Source: Mycobacterium sp. OAS707
GTDB taxonomy: Bacteria > Actinomycetota > Actinomycetes > Mycobacteriales > Mycobacteriaceae
NCBI RefSeq assembly: GCF_014873705.1
Contig: NZ_JADBDS010000001.1
Span: 620,001 to 684,000, forward strand
Length of the DNA stretch: 64,000 nt
Reading direction: 5' to 3'
Shown here: positions 20,348 through 29,150 of the stretch, piece after piece
Numbering within the stretch: position 1 is the first letter of the stretch
How the letters are laid out: each line of letters opens with the position of its first letter
Made by a program: the position numbers and the translations under genes
The notes under the pieces: generated by a model
Databases searched by the model: none
What the model was told of the DNA's origin: nothing
Seen by the model: only the letters and a program-made list of their open reading frames with translations

Positions 20348-21234
20348 CGTGAGGCCCCCTCGCGAGCCGAGAGGACAGCGGATGAACCGGGCTGCGGGAG
20401 GTGGAAGATCCTGCGGCGCAACGCATCGAGTGCCGGTGTCGGCATGAACCGAACTAGATTCGCCAGCACTTGAGCGTCCTTGCCGACGAGGTAACGTGCA
20501 CGCGGCCGACGCGCCGTCAGCGCCGTCTGCACCTTGCGAGCCACGACATCGGGCGGACTTCCCTTGCGTTCCCGCTTCAGCGCCGCGCTCACCATGCCGA
20601 GGTAGGTCTCGCCGTAGAGCTCTTTGCCTGCGGTCCAGAACTCTTCCACGGCGCTCTGCGAATCGTGCCGCAGCTTGTCGATCGCTTCGGTGTGAATGCT
20701 CGCCGGTTCCAGCAACACCACGTCGATGTCCCACGGCGCCAACTCTTGCCGGAACGCGTCGGCGATCGACGCGATCGCCGACTTCGACGCGGCGAGCGGA
20801 CCGCCGAACGGCGGGGTGAACCGATCCCCGATCGAACCGATGATCACGAGCCGCCCCCTGGCCTGGCGAAGCAGCGGAAGGAATGCCTGGGTCACCGCGA
20901 CCTGGCCGACCACGTTGACCTCGAGTTGCCACCGCAGCGATTCCAGCGGCACGAGTTCCATCGGAACCGCTACCCCGATTCCGGCGTTGTCCACCAACGC
21001 ATTCAGTCCGGCTGCGCCGACGTGTTCGGTGACGGTCTCGACGGCGTCGCCGATCTGTCCGGCGTTGGTGACATCCATCAGCAACGGTGTGACCGTCTCG
21101 GCCATCGGCGCGTCCGCGAGCGCGCGTACCCCCGCATACACATGCCAACCCGCGGCGGCCAGGCGCACCGCGGTCGCCCGTCCGATACCGGTAGAGGCGC
21201 CGGTTACGACGACATGTCGAAGAGTGCACGTCAT
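20344..21234 (-). CDS. SDR-family protein with altered catalytic Tyr
   Basis: This 296-residue short-chain dehydrogenase has the cofactor motif TGASTGIGRA and NNAG-like DNAGIG. The Ser is present in VIIGSIGDRF. The YxxxK position reads LAASK in GGPLAASKSAIAS, so Leu replaces the catalytic Tyr while Lys is kept. Activity may be lost or altered. The ATG at 21234 is chosen because it overlaps the monooxygenase stop (ATGA). The extended C-terminus (residues 230-296) resembles 17-beta-hydroxysteroid-type SDRs. It sits between the flavin monooxygenase and CMD genes. Confidence 0.85.
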   Translation of the reverse strand: MTCTLRHVVVTGASTGIGRATAVRLAAAGWHVYAGVRALADAPMAETVTPLLMDVTNAGQIGDAVETVTEHVGAAGLNALVDNAGIGVAVPMELVPLESLRWQLEVNVVGQVAVTQAFLPLLRQARGRLVIIGSIGDRFTPPFGGPLAASKSAIASIADAFRQELAPWDIDVVLLEPASIHTEAIDKLRHDSQSAVEEFWTAGKELYGETYLGMVSAALKRERKGSPPDVVARKVQTALTARRPRARYLVGKDAQVLANLVRFMPTPALDALRRRIFHLPQPGSSAVLSAREGASR

Positions 21235-22865
21235 GCTTCCTCCAATTGATTCGCTCGGACAGGAATAAGCCAGCGCTGCAAGTGGTTTCGAAGTGTCTCG
21301 GCAGCCCACTCGTCATGGCGCAGTGCGAGGTAACCGTCGGGCCGGATCAGCAGCATCGCGCGCCGATGGATTTCGTATTTGCGCCGCAAGGTATTGCCTG
21401 CGTCAACCAGCGTGGTGACCCCGGTATGCAGCGAACCGTACACCGCATCGTCCGGCAGCAGCACGTAGTGCTGGATCAGCGGGAATTCTGTGACCATTCG
21501 GGCGATCGGCGGGTAACCCACCGCGAAATCATCCGGTTCGCCAACCAAAACAAGCGAGAACTCGTCGCGCCTGATCACTTCGAACAGCCGGGTGACGGGT
21601 GCGGTCCGAGTCCGCGCAACACCGAATCGCCGCACTGGCGCGTCGGGCGCTCGATCACCGGTCACGATGGTTCCGGTCGCCACTGCCCCCGGTGCGCGGT
21701 ACGAGATGTCGAGCTGCGACAGCGCGCGTTCGATCGTGCTTCTGGCCCGGCGTCGCCCGAGCACCAGCGGGGCGACGTGCTGTCGCGCGAACACCGTCGG
21801 TGGGCGCCGCAACAACGTCATCCGCGTCGCGCGCCGGGTTCCCCTCACGGTTCGGCTCGCGGCAGGACGCCGCTCCGCTGCATAGGTGTCGAGCAATTCC
21901 GGCTTCGCTTGGCCTGATATCACCGCGGCGAGTTTCCACGAGAGGTTGAACGCATCCTGCACACCGATGTTCAAGCCCTGCGCACCGACCACCGAATGCA
22001 CATGCGCTGCATCGCCTGCGAGAAATACCCGGCCGACGGACGGCCTTTCCACCGTCCGCTGGTGGATCACGAACCGGGACCGATCGCCGATCTCCACAGC
22101 GCGCGCACCGGTAGGGCCGCACGCATCGATCGCCGACTGAACCTCGGCGAGGGTGACCTCACCATCGGGCGCACGACGGGTGTTGTAGGCGATTGCAACG
22201 CGATGCCATCCGCCGACGAGTGGAAAGTACGCGACGAAGTCGCCTCTGTTGAGGTAGGCGTATAACTCGTCCATCGGCAGATGCCAATCAATGCGGACAT
22301 CCACCGTGGCGAACTCTTCGCGGAATGCTCCACCTTCGAACTGCAGACCCAACAGATGGCGCACCGAGCTGTGCGCCCCGTCAGCACCGATCATCCAGTC
22401 CGCCCGGACGTGCTCGGATTGTCCATCAGCACAACGTAATACGACATCGACGCCGGCGTGGTTCTGTGTGAAACCAACCAGCTGCACGCCGGATTCCACT
22501 GCTCCGCCAAACTCTTCCAACCGCTGCCGCAGAATCTCCTCCGTTTGGTTCTGCGGCAGCATCAACAGATAGGGATACGGGGTGTCAAGCCGGCCGAGGT
22601 CGAAATGCGCGATCGGGCGTTCCTCACTCAGGATGTGAAACTTGCGCACCGGAAGCCCCCGTTCCACAGCAGCATCGACCACACCGAGCCGTTCGAAGAG
22701 TTCGAGTGTTCTGGCTTGGATGCCGGCGGCTTTGGTGCTGACGTTGTGGAAACGCTCCGCGTCCACGCATCGCACAGTCACACCGCGGCGCCGCAGTTCT
22801 GCGGCTGCGGTCAGACCGACCGGTCCAGCTCCTACGACGAGGACATCGACGTGATGACGGTTCAT
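21231..22865 (-). CDS. FAD-dependent aromatic monooxygenase (PheA/TfdB family)
   Basis: This 544-residue flavoprotein hydroxylates an aromatic or polycyclic substrate using NAD(P)H and oxygen. The FAD-binding GAGPVGLTAAAELRRRG is near residues 12-28. The DG motif is WMIGADGAHSSVRHLLGL, and the GD motif GRVFLAGDAAHVHSVVGAQGLNIGVQDAFNLSWKLA is near residues 285-320. A thioredoxin-like C-terminal domain follows, as in phenol hydroxylase relatives. It overlaps both neighbours by 4 bases. Grouping with an LLM oxidoreductase, an SDR and a CMD protein suggests a degradative or tailoring pathway. Confidence 0.9.
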   Translation of the reverse strand: MNRHHVDVLVVGAGPVGLTAAAELRRRGVTVRCVDAERFHNVSTKAAGIQARTLELFERLGVVDAAVERGLPVRKFHILSEERPIAHFDLGRLDTPYPYLLMLPQNQTEEILRQRLEEFGGAVESGVQLVGFTQNHAGVDVVLRCADGQSEHVRADWMIGADGAHSSVRHLLGLQFEGGAFREEFATVDVRIDWHLPMDELYAYLNRGDFVAYFPLVGGWHRVAIAYNTRRAPDGEVTLAEVQSAIDACGPTGARAVEIGDRSRFVIHQRTVERPSVGRVFLAGDAAHVHSVVGAQGLNIGVQDAFNLSWKLAAVISGQAKPELLDTYAAERRPAASRTVRGTRRATRMTLLRRPPTVFARQHVAPLVLGRRRARSTIERALSQLDISYRAPGAVATGTIVTGDRAPDAPVRRFGVARTRTAPVTRLFEVIRRDEFSLVLVGEPDDFAVGYPPIARMVTEFPLIQHYVLLPDDAVYGSLHTGVTTLVDAGNTLRRKYEIHRRAMLLIRPDGYLALRHDEWAAETLRNHLQRWLIPVRANQLEEA

Positions 22866-23878
22866 GATGCGTCCGGGAAGGCGGGCAACACGTACCGCGC
22901 GAAAAGGCGCATCTGCTCCAGCATTTCGTCGACGGTGTCGGCGACGAACAGCGTCGCGAAGAAGCCGTCGAGACCGGCCTCCTCGAACGCCGCCACCTTC
23001 GCGCAGACCTCGTCCGGCGTGCCGATGAGGTTGTCGGCCAGGTACTTGTCGAGATCGACGCCCTTCATCATGGTGTCCTTGAGCGATCGCCGGAACAGAT
23101 CGAACGTGGACCGCTCGAGGCGATCGCGCGCCTCTTGGGTCGTGTCCGCGATGCACACAACCGATTGCAGCCCGATCGTTACGGCTGCGGGGTCGCGGCC
23201 CGCCGCCCGCGCATAGCTCGACACCGTCGCCCGGCCCGCGGCGATCTCGGCCGGCCCGATCTTGGCGGGCAGCCAACCTTCGCAACGCTCACCGGCACGT
23301 CGAAGAGCGCCCTTGCCGTTGCCGCCGGAAAAGATCGGCAACGGATCCTGTACGGGTTTCGGATACGATTCGACGTCGAGGAACCGCCGGTACTTACCTT
23401 CGTAGCTGGATCGCGGCTTTTCGAAGAGCTCGCGCAGCGACTCGATGCCCTCGGCCATCAGGTCGACTCGCGACGCCTCGGCGAGATCAGGTACGACGCT
23501 TTCGAATTCGTCGCGGTATCCGCCTGCCGCCACCGCGAGAGTGACGCGGCCACCGCTGATGTGGTCAAGCGTGGCCACCTGTTTGGCGAGCAGGACCGGC
23601 TCACGCATCGGCAGCACCAGAATGCCGGTGCCCAGCCGGACCACCGAAGTCTTCGCGGCGATGGTCGCCAACATCATCAACGGCTCGAAGTAATCCGGCG
23701 GCTGCGGCCACGCCTCCCGGACGAACCGCTGAGTGCTCAGATGATCGTTACCAGAAACCTCGTGGTATCCGAGCTGCTCGGCCTCGACCGCGATCCGGAC
23801 CACCTCGTCGGCGGTGGCGAACGGGACCGGATACGCCATCCCGGCCAAGCAGGTGGGGACGTCGACTCCAAACTTCAT
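22862..23878 (-). CDS. LLM-class flavin/F420-dependent oxidoreductase
   Basis: This 338-residue luciferase-like TIM barrel starts MKFGVDVP. Typical features are the early VRIAVEAEQLGYHEV, VRLGTGILVLPMREPVLLAKQVATLDHISGGRVTLAVAAGG, and a C-terminal TPDEVCAKVAAFEEAGLDGF. In mycobacteria many such enzymes use F420 rather than FMN; the sequence alone does not decide. ATG at 23878 is preferred; a GTG at 23887 would add three residues. It overlaps the monooxygenase start by 4 bases and follows the LuxR regulator by about 54 bases. Confidence 0.88.
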   Translation of the reverse strand: MKFGVDVPTCLAGMAYPVPFATADEVVRIAVEAEQLGYHEVSGNDHLSTQRFVREAWPQPPDYFEPLMMLATIAAKTSVVRLGTGILVLPMREPVLLAKQVATLDHISGGRVTLAVAAGGYRDEFESVVPDLAEASRVDLMAEGIESLRELFEKPRSSYEGKYRRFLDVESYPKPVQDPLPIFSGGNGKGALRRAGERCEGWLPAKIGPAEIAAGRATVSSYARAAGRDPAAVTIGLQSVVCIADTTQEARDRLERSTFDLFRRSLKDTMMKGVDLDKYLADNLIGTPDEVCAKVAAFEEAGLDGFFATLFVADTVDEMLEQMRLFARYVLPAFPDAS

Positions 23879-23932
23879 GCCGCCCACAATGACGCGCGTA
23901 CCGCAGCCACCGAATCTGTCGGATGACTGTAT

Positions 23933-26656
23933 TCAGGGCAAGTCCAGACCCGCGAGTTCGTGCCGACCGGCCACCCCGAGCTTCGGAAACGCCTTGTACA
24001 GGTGATAGCCGGCGGTGCGCGGGCTGATGAACAGCTGTGCGCCGATGTCCCGGTTGGACAGGCCCGCGGCAGCCAGACGTACGACTTGCAGTTCCTGCGG
24101 CGTCAGCTGCGCGCCGCCCGTTTCAGCGGCCGCGGCGACGCTCTCCCCCGTCGCCCGTAGCTCGGCCCTTGCGCGTTCGGCCCACGAGCGGGCACCGATC
24201 CGTTCGAACACCCGCAGCGCACCCCGCAGCGGTTCCCGAGACTCGGATCGGCGCCGCATTCGTCGCAGCCATTCGCCGTAGAGCAGTTCGCTACGCGCCC
24301 GTGCCATTGGCCGATTGATGTCGTCGTACAGCCGAATGGCCGCCTGGTAGTGCGCTTCTGCTTCATCGTCGGTGCCCAGCAGCGCGCGACAGCGATGCAG
24401 GTGCGCCCTGACGACAGGGTTGTCACGGTGGGCAGTCCACCGCTCATAGATCGCGATCGTCTCCGCCGCGCGTTCCGGCTGTCCGCTGCGCGCGGCGGCC
24501 TCGGCCCACTCCGGCGGCGACAGGTAGGCAAACGTCGGATGCCGGCGCAGCCGCGGCGGCAACGACGCCAGCCGTTCGAGCGCGGCGGCATAACGTCCGA
24601 ACCCGAGTTCGAGCACCGCCAGCGCGAGCACCGCTAGTCCGACGCTGGATGAATGTCGTTCCACGCCACGGTGTATCGCTTCGCCCGCCAGCGCGACGCA
24701 GGTTTCCTCGTCACCTGTCATCGCGGTGATCCTCGCGACAACGCCGCGCAGGTTCACCGCCGAGTGCAGCTGGCCGGTGTCCTCTGCGATCTGCACACCC
24801 TCGTTCGCGGTGCGCAGCGCCTCACGTAACCGGCCTGCCACCAGCGCCGCCTGCGAATGCTGCAGCAGGATGTGCGGCAGGCCACCGATCAGCCCGCGCT
24901 CCCGCGCCTCCACCAGCATCCGCTCGGTCTGTGCCCACGCTTCGTCGGCGTCACCGATGATCATCAACAGAAACGCACTGTGAATTGCGAGATTGCCGAT
25001 CGTCATCCCTAGCTGCTCGGGGCGGATTGCCCGCACCGCGGGTGGCAACGGCGGAACCTTGTCCACATCCTCCCCGCACTGCAGCCTGGCGAGGATCGAA
25101 CTGGCCGTCAGCATCGGACGCAGTGGATGATCCGGGGCCAGCGGCAACGAGTCGATGAGCTCAACGGTGCGCGCCAATTCCGGTGCGTCGTCGGCGAAGT
25201 ACGCCATCCTCACCACTTCGATCAGCATCCTGGCGGCTTCTTCGCTGTCGCGGTCGCAGACCATCTCGGCGCCTGCGAGCACCATCTCCGAGGCGTGCCT
25301 GGGGGTGCCACGCTCGAACTCCAGCCGCGCACGGACCCAGGTGAGCTTCGCCAATGCCCGCGGGTCTTCGGTCAGCGCCGACGCATCCCGTGCGAGTCTG
25401 GCCGCCCTGTCCAACTGAGCCGCATCACGCGCGCTCATCGCCGCGGCCGCCAACCGTGCGCCGCGCACGATCGGATCCGCGGTCAGACGGGCCGCCCGCT
25501 CATGTGCCGCCGCACTGGCTGCGTATCCTCCCCGCGCGTCGGCACGCAGCGCAGCGGCCTCCATCGCATCTGCCGCGTTGTCGTCGAATCCGACGGCCGC
25601 GGCGGCGAGATGCCACGCCCGTCGATCAGGCTCCGGCAGCGAGTCTGCAAGCGCGCGATGGACGGTGATCCGATCGGCCGCGGTCGCCCGGCCGTACACC
25701 GCCGACCGGATCAACGGGTGCCGAAACGTGACCACACCCTCGTCGAGGCGAATCAGCCGGTTGCGTTCAGCTGGCTCAAAGTCGTTCAGCCCCAGCTCTA
25801 TTCGCTGAGCCGCCGAAAGCACCACCCCCATCTCGCCGGTGTCCTCCGCAGCCGCGACAAGCAGCGCCAGCCTCGCCGCCGCCGGCAGCCGATCCACCTG
25901 CGAACCGAATGCGTCGAGCACCCTGCGCGCGGCAGAGGTGAGCCCGCCGCCCACGGTGGGTGGCACCCCGGCGGCTCGATCACCGGACCGCGCTGCCGCG
26001 GCCAATTCGAGCAGTGCCAAGGGATTGCCACCGGTCTCTTCGATCAACCGGGCCCGCAGATCGGGCGCGAGGTCGCCGGCCTGTTCGGCCAGCAGCGCAC
26101 CTGCCGCCGATTCGCTCAGGCCGCCCAGGTTCATCACCGGAAGCCCTCGAAGGTCGGCCGCGCTGTCGCGTACCGCCAGCAGCAGCACCACACCCTCTGC
26201 ACCCAGTCGGCGAGCGGCGAACAGCAGCGCGTCTCGCGAGGCCCGGTCCAACCAGTGGGCATCGTCGACCAGACAGAGCAACGGTCGGTCGCCGCCTGCT
26301 TCGGACAGCAGTGTCAACGTGGCGAGACCGGCCAGGAAACGGTCCACGCCAGGCGCTTCCGCTAAACCGAATGCCGCCTGCAACGCCGACGCCTGCGCCG
26401 AGGGCAGCGAGTCCAGCCGGTCGAGGCAGTCGTGAAGCAGCAGATGCAGTGCGGCGAACGGCAGTTCGGCCTCGGACTCGACGCCAGTGCACCGCAGTAC
26501 CCGAAAGTCCTTGGCCTCGGCGGCAACATGCTCGAGCAAGGCCGTCTTTCCGCTGCCTGCCTCGCCGGTAAGCACGAGCACTGAGCTGCGACCGGTCCGC
26601 GCATCCGCGAGCAACTCACGGATGTCGCCCAGCTCCGCCGCCCGCCCGTGCAGCAT
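23933..26656 (-). CDS. Large ATP-binding LuxR (LAL-type) regulator
   Basis: This 907-residue protein has an N-terminal AAA/NTPase domain with Walker A GEAGSGKT at residues 31-38 and Walker B LLCLVDDAHWLD. A long helical, TPR-like middle region follows (about residues 300-830). A C-terminal LuxR helix-turn-helix ends the protein: LTPQELQVVRLAAAGLSNRDIGAQLFISPRTAGYHLYKAFPKLG. LAL regulators switch on catabolic or secondary-metabolite operons after ligand and ATP binding. It lies 9 bases after aldR and directly upstream of four oxidoreductase-type genes, so it is the likely pathway activator. The inducer is unknown. Confidence 0.92.
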   Translation of the reverse strand: MLHGRAAELGDIRELLADARTGRSSVLVLTGEAGSGKTALLEHVAAEAKDFRVLRCTGVESEAELPFAALHLLLHDCLDRLDSLPSAQASALQAAFGLAEAPGVDRFLAGLATLTLLSEAGGDRPLLCLVDDAHWLDRASRDALLFAARRLGAEGVVLLLAVRDSAADLRGLPVMNLGGLSESAAGALLAEQAGDLAPDLRARLIEETGGNPLALLELAAAARSGDRAAGVPPTVGGGLTSAARRVLDAFGSQVDRLPAAARLALLVAAAEDTGEMGVVLSAAQRIELGLNDFEPAERNRLIRLDEGVVTFRHPLIRSAVYGRATAADRITVHRALADSLPEPDRRAWHLAAAAVGFDDNAADAMEAAALRADARGGYAASAAAHERAARLTADPIVRGARLAAAAMSARDAAQLDRAARLARDASALTEDPRALAKLTWVRARLEFERGTPRHASEMVLAGAEMVCDRDSEEAARMLIEVVRMAYFADDAPELARTVELIDSLPLAPDHPLRPMLTASSILARLQCGEDVDKVPPLPPAVRAIRPEQLGMTIGNLAIHSAFLLMIIGDADEAWAQTERMLVEARERGLIGGLPHILLQHSQAALVAGRLREALRTANEGVQIAEDTGQLHSAVNLRGVVARITAMTGDEETCVALAGEAIHRGVERHSSSVGLAVLALAVLELGFGRYAAALERLASLPPRLRRHPTFAYLSPPEWAEAAARSGQPERAAETIAIYERWTAHRDNPVVRAHLHRCRALLGTDDEAEAHYQAAIRLYDDINRPMARARSELLYGEWLRRMRRRSESREPLRGALRVFERIGARSWAERARAELRATGESVAAAAETGGAQLTPQELQVVRLAAAGLSNRDIGAQLFISPRTAGYHLYKAFPKLGVAGRHELAGLDLP

Positions 26657-26665
26657 GAAACCAAC

Positions 26666-27181
26666 TTATAGCGGTGACGCTCCGCGGAGATGTTCGAAGA
26701 TCAACGACGTCTGAGTGCCTGCCACGTCGGCGTCGGCGTTGAGATTCTCCACCACGAACGCGCGAAGATCGTCGGTGTCACGTGCGGCAACGTGAAGGAT
26801 GAAATCGTCCGCGCCCGCGAGGAAGTAGACATCCATCACCTGCGGCCTGGACCGGATGTGGGCGATGAAGTTGCGGATCTTGCCGCGGGCATTGGACTGC
26901 AGGCTCACCGAGATCATCGCCTGCAGTGTGAGACCGATAGCGGCGGGATCGATGTCGGCATAGAAGCCACGAATGACGCCGAGCTCCTGCAGTCGACGTA
27001 CGCGGCCGTGGCATGTGGACGGTGCGACGCCGATGAGTTCGGCCAGGGCACTGTTGGACATCCGCGCATCGGCGTGCAGGGCGGTCAGGATGCGCCGGTC
27101 GACGTCATCGATCTCGACCGGCCGAACATCCTTCGACGGCCGGGCGGGCGCCGGCACCGTTTTCGTGACTCCTTCTGACAT
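26666..27181 (-). CDS. aldR: Lrp/AsnC-family regulator of alanine dehydrogenase
   Basis: This 171-residue regulator has an N-terminal helix-turn-helix (VDRRILTALHADARMSNSALAELIGVAPSTCHGRVRRLQELGVI) and a C-terminal ligand-binding RAM domain (residues 80-165, including VMDVYFLAGADDFILHV). It is divergent from ald with 93 bases between starts. In M. tuberculosis the matching protein (Rv2779c, AldR) binds this gap and controls ald in response to amino acids such as alanine. The arrangement here is the same. Read-through into the LuxR gene 9 bases downstream is possible. Confidence 0.92.
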   Translation of the reverse strand: MSEGVTKTVPAPARPSKDVRPVEIDDVDRRILTALHADARMSNSALAELIGVAPSTCHGRVRRLQELGVIRGFYADIDPAAIGLTLQAMISVSLQSNARGKIRNFIAHIRSRPQVMDVYFLAGADDFILHVAARDTDDLRAFVVENLNADADVAGTQTSLIFEHLRGASPL

Positions 27182-27223
27182 ACCGCTACCTTATCGAAGA
27201 GTATTCGGAGTGATTGCCATTAC

Positions 27224-27247
27224 ATCGAAAGTTCTTCACACTTTGAT
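27224..27247. promoter_or_regulatory. Candidate AldR operator between aldR and ald
   Basis: ATCGAAAGT (27224-27232) and ACTTTGAT (27240-27247) form an imperfect inverted repeat in the aldR-ald gap. A second similar half-site, TTATCGAAGAG, lies at 27191-27201. Lrp/AsnC octamers bind several spaced degenerate palindromes of this type. AldR operators in this gap are established for M. tuberculosis; the exact sites here are inferred. Confidence 0.55.
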
Positions 27248-27274
27248 AGGAAACCACGACTTTTAGGAGCCGTC

Positions 27275-28390
27275 ATGCGCGTCGGAATCCCGACCGAGAT
27301 CAAGAACAACGAGTACCGCGTCGCGATCACCCCCGCCGGGGTCGCGGAGTTGGTTCATCGCGGCCACGAGGTGATCATCCAGGCCGGCGCCGGCGAGGGG
27401 TCGGCCATCACCGATGCAGACTTCAAACGAGCGGGCGCCCAGCTGATCACCAGCGCCGACCAGGTGTGGGAAGAGGCCGACCTGCTGCTCAAGGTCAAGG
27501 AGCCGATCGAGGCCGAGTACGCCCGGCTGCGCAAGGGCCAGACCCTGTTCACCTACCTCCACCTCGCCGCGTCCAAGCCGTGCACCGATGCACTGCTCGC
27601 GTCGGGCACGACGTCGATCGCCTACGAGACGGTGCAGACCGCCGACGGTGCCCTGCCGCTGCTCGCCCCGATGAGCGAGGTCGCCGGACGGCTTGCCGCC
27701 CAGGTCGGTGCCTACCACCTGATGCGCACCCAGGGCGGTCGCGGCGTGCTGATGGGCGGCGTCCCCGGCGTCGCTCCTGCGAAGGTCGTTGTGATCGGCG
27801 GCGGCATGGCAGGCGACAACGCCGCCGCCGTCGCTTGGGGCATGGGCGCGCACGTCACCGTGTTCGACCTCAACATCAACATTCTGCGCAAGATCGATGC
27901 CGAATATGGCGGCGCCATCGAGACCCGTTACTCCTCGAGGCTGGATCTGGAAGATGCCGTCAAGCAGGCCGACCTGGTCATCGGTGCGGTTCTGGTGCCC
28001 GGCGCCAAGGCGCCCAAGCTGGTGACGAATTCGACTGTCGCGCATATGAAGTCGGGTGCGGTGTTGGTCGACATCGCGATAGATCAGGGCGGCTGCTTCG
28101 AGGATTCCCGGCCGACCACCCACGACGATCCGACCTTCGCCGTGCACGACACGCTGTTCTACTGCGTGGCCAATATGCCAGGCGCAGTGCCCCGCACGTC
28201 GACCTATGCGCTGACCAACGCGACGATGCCCTATGTGCTCAAGCTGGCCGACAAGGGTTGGCAGGCCGCCTGTCAGGCCGATGCGGCACTGGCCAAGGGC
28301 CTGTCCACGCATGAGGGCGCGCTGCTCTCCGGGCAGGTCGCGGCCGACCTCGACCTTCCGTTCACGGAGCCTGCCGCCGTGCTGGCCTGA
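27275..28390 (+). CDS. ald: L-alanine dehydrogenase
   Basis: This 371-residue enzyme interconverts L-alanine and pyruvate plus ammonia using NAD(H), and can also reduce glyoxylate to glycine. It starts MRVGIPTEIKNNEYRVAITPAG, with the substrate-binding Arg and Lys conserved (EADLLLKVKEP). The nucleotide motif VVIGGGMAGDNAA lies near residues 171-183. The C-terminal segment NMPGAVPRTSTYALTNATMPY is diagnostic. TTTTAGGAG precedes the ATG. It supports redox balance during hypoxia and alanine use in mycobacteria and is controlled by AldR. Confidence 0.97.
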   Translation: MRVGIPTEIKNNEYRVAITPAGVAELVHRGHEVIIQAGAGEGSAITDADFKRAGAQLITSADQVWEEADLLLKVKEPIEAEYARLRKGQTLFTYLHLAASKPCTDALLASGTTSIAYETVQTADGALPLLAPMSEVAGRLAAQVGAYHLMRTQGGRGVLMGGVPGVAPAKVVVIGGGMAGDNAAAVAWGMGAHVTVFDLNINILRKIDAEYGGAIETRYSSRLDLEDAVKQADLVIGAVLVPGAKAPKLVTNSTVAHMKSGAVLVDIAIDQGGCFEDSRPTTHDDPTFAVHDTLFYCVANMPGAVPRTSTYALTNATMPYVLKLADKGWQAACQADAALAKGLSTHEGALLSGQVAADLDLPFTEPAAVLA

Positions 28391-28407
28391 CGCTTCCCAC
28401 CCCCGCG

Positions 28408-28441
28408 AACCCGGGCGCCGCAATCGAGCGGTGCCCGGGTT
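28408..28441 (+). terminator. Intrinsic terminator after ald
   Basis: A 14-base-pair stem, AACCCGGGCGCCGC (28408-28421) with GCGGTGCCCGGGTT (28428-28441), has one G-U pair and the 6-base loop AATCGA. It begins 17 bases after the ald stop. The U tract is weak (TGCTGTTGC), as is common for mycobacterial terminators. Confidence 0.75.
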
Positions 28442-28487
28442 TGCTGTTGCGTGGGGTCAAGACGCGACAACCGTAGGGATTCGCCTG

Positions 28488-28505
28488 ATTCCCACATCTG
28501 GGAAT
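28488..28505. repeat. Inverted repeat ATTCCCA-N4-TGGGAAT
   Basis: Perfect 7-base arms, ATTCCCA (28488-28494) and TGGGAAT (28499-28505), are separated by CATC. A related palindrome with a GGGAATG core lies about 150 bases on. Either a regulator site or a small hairpin is possible. Confidence 0.5.
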
Positions 28506-28638
28506 TGCCATACCGTCATCTCCCGTACCGGAGACTCGACGAACAGGTGGCCACTGTGCAGGTTCAGCAAATTGTTGGAAGCGACAATTATAGTGCTGTC
28601 TCACTCTCGGCGATGCCACCCCAAGAACGGGCTTGCAG

Positions 28639-28656
28639 TCCCATTCATGGGAATGG
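28639..28656. repeat. Inverted repeat CCCATTC-N4-GAATGGG
   Basis: CCCATTC and GAATGGG form perfect 7-base arms around ATGG, close to position 28640. The arms share the CCCA/TGGG element with the repeat at 28488-28505. The element lies in the gene-poor stretch and is not inside a recognised gene. Confidence 0.45.
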
Positions 28657-28945
28657 GTGCCGCGTTTTTCCACGTCATCAGGTCGGCGGGGATGGCCGCG
28701 ATGACACCGCCGTCACGAGCGCGGACCATCCACGGCTATTTGCTGCTGTCAGGGACTGAAAAATTCGACACAATCTCAGATTCAATGGAACTACGCGTGT
28801 GAATTTGGCGTGGAAGGGCATACGCTCTTAGCACGCATGGACGGTGCCAGGAGGGTGAAGCCCCACGGCAGGGAAGGAAAACAGGACATCCAACCGCCTC
28901 CAGCGCGCACGCAGCGGCGTTGAGCCAGGTGCCACGGGAGGCCCG

Positions 28946-28978
28946 GTCGCCCGGCCGCGAGGGGTTGTCGGGCGACCA
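28946..28978. repeat. 9-base inverted repeat with 15-base spacer
   Basis: GGTCGCCCG (28946-28954) and CGGGCGACC (28970-28978) are perfect complements separated by 15 bases. The structure is compatible with an RNA stem-loop. No gene or U tract follows directly, so a terminator role is not obvious. Confidence 0.55.
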
Positions 28979-29115
28979 GGTCACCCTTACAAGTGGAGTT
29001 GCTCAAATCGCCGCTCCGGGGACGTGTCGAGCGATTCCGGTCGAGACTTCACCCACGCGGCGTGTGAATTGCCGCGAAAGACCGCCCCGTGGCTCACAGC
29101 TTGCCGGCACTGTCG

Positions 29116-29150
29116 GATTGCGAAAACGGCGTTTACCCGATTTCGCAATC
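29116..29150. repeat. 10-base inverted repeat with 15-base spacer
   Basis: GATTGCGAAA (29116-29125) and TTTCGCAATC (29141-29150) are perfect complements separated by 15 bases. The spacer length equals that of the repeat at 28946-28978, although the arm sequences differ. It could be a regulator site or RNA hairpin. Confidence 0.55.

Noticed and set aside
28845..28980. Cobalamin-like or other known riboswitch
   Set aside because: GGTG...AGCCC...GGCAGGGAAGG looks superficially similar, but the B12 box and required order are missing and no gene follows directly.
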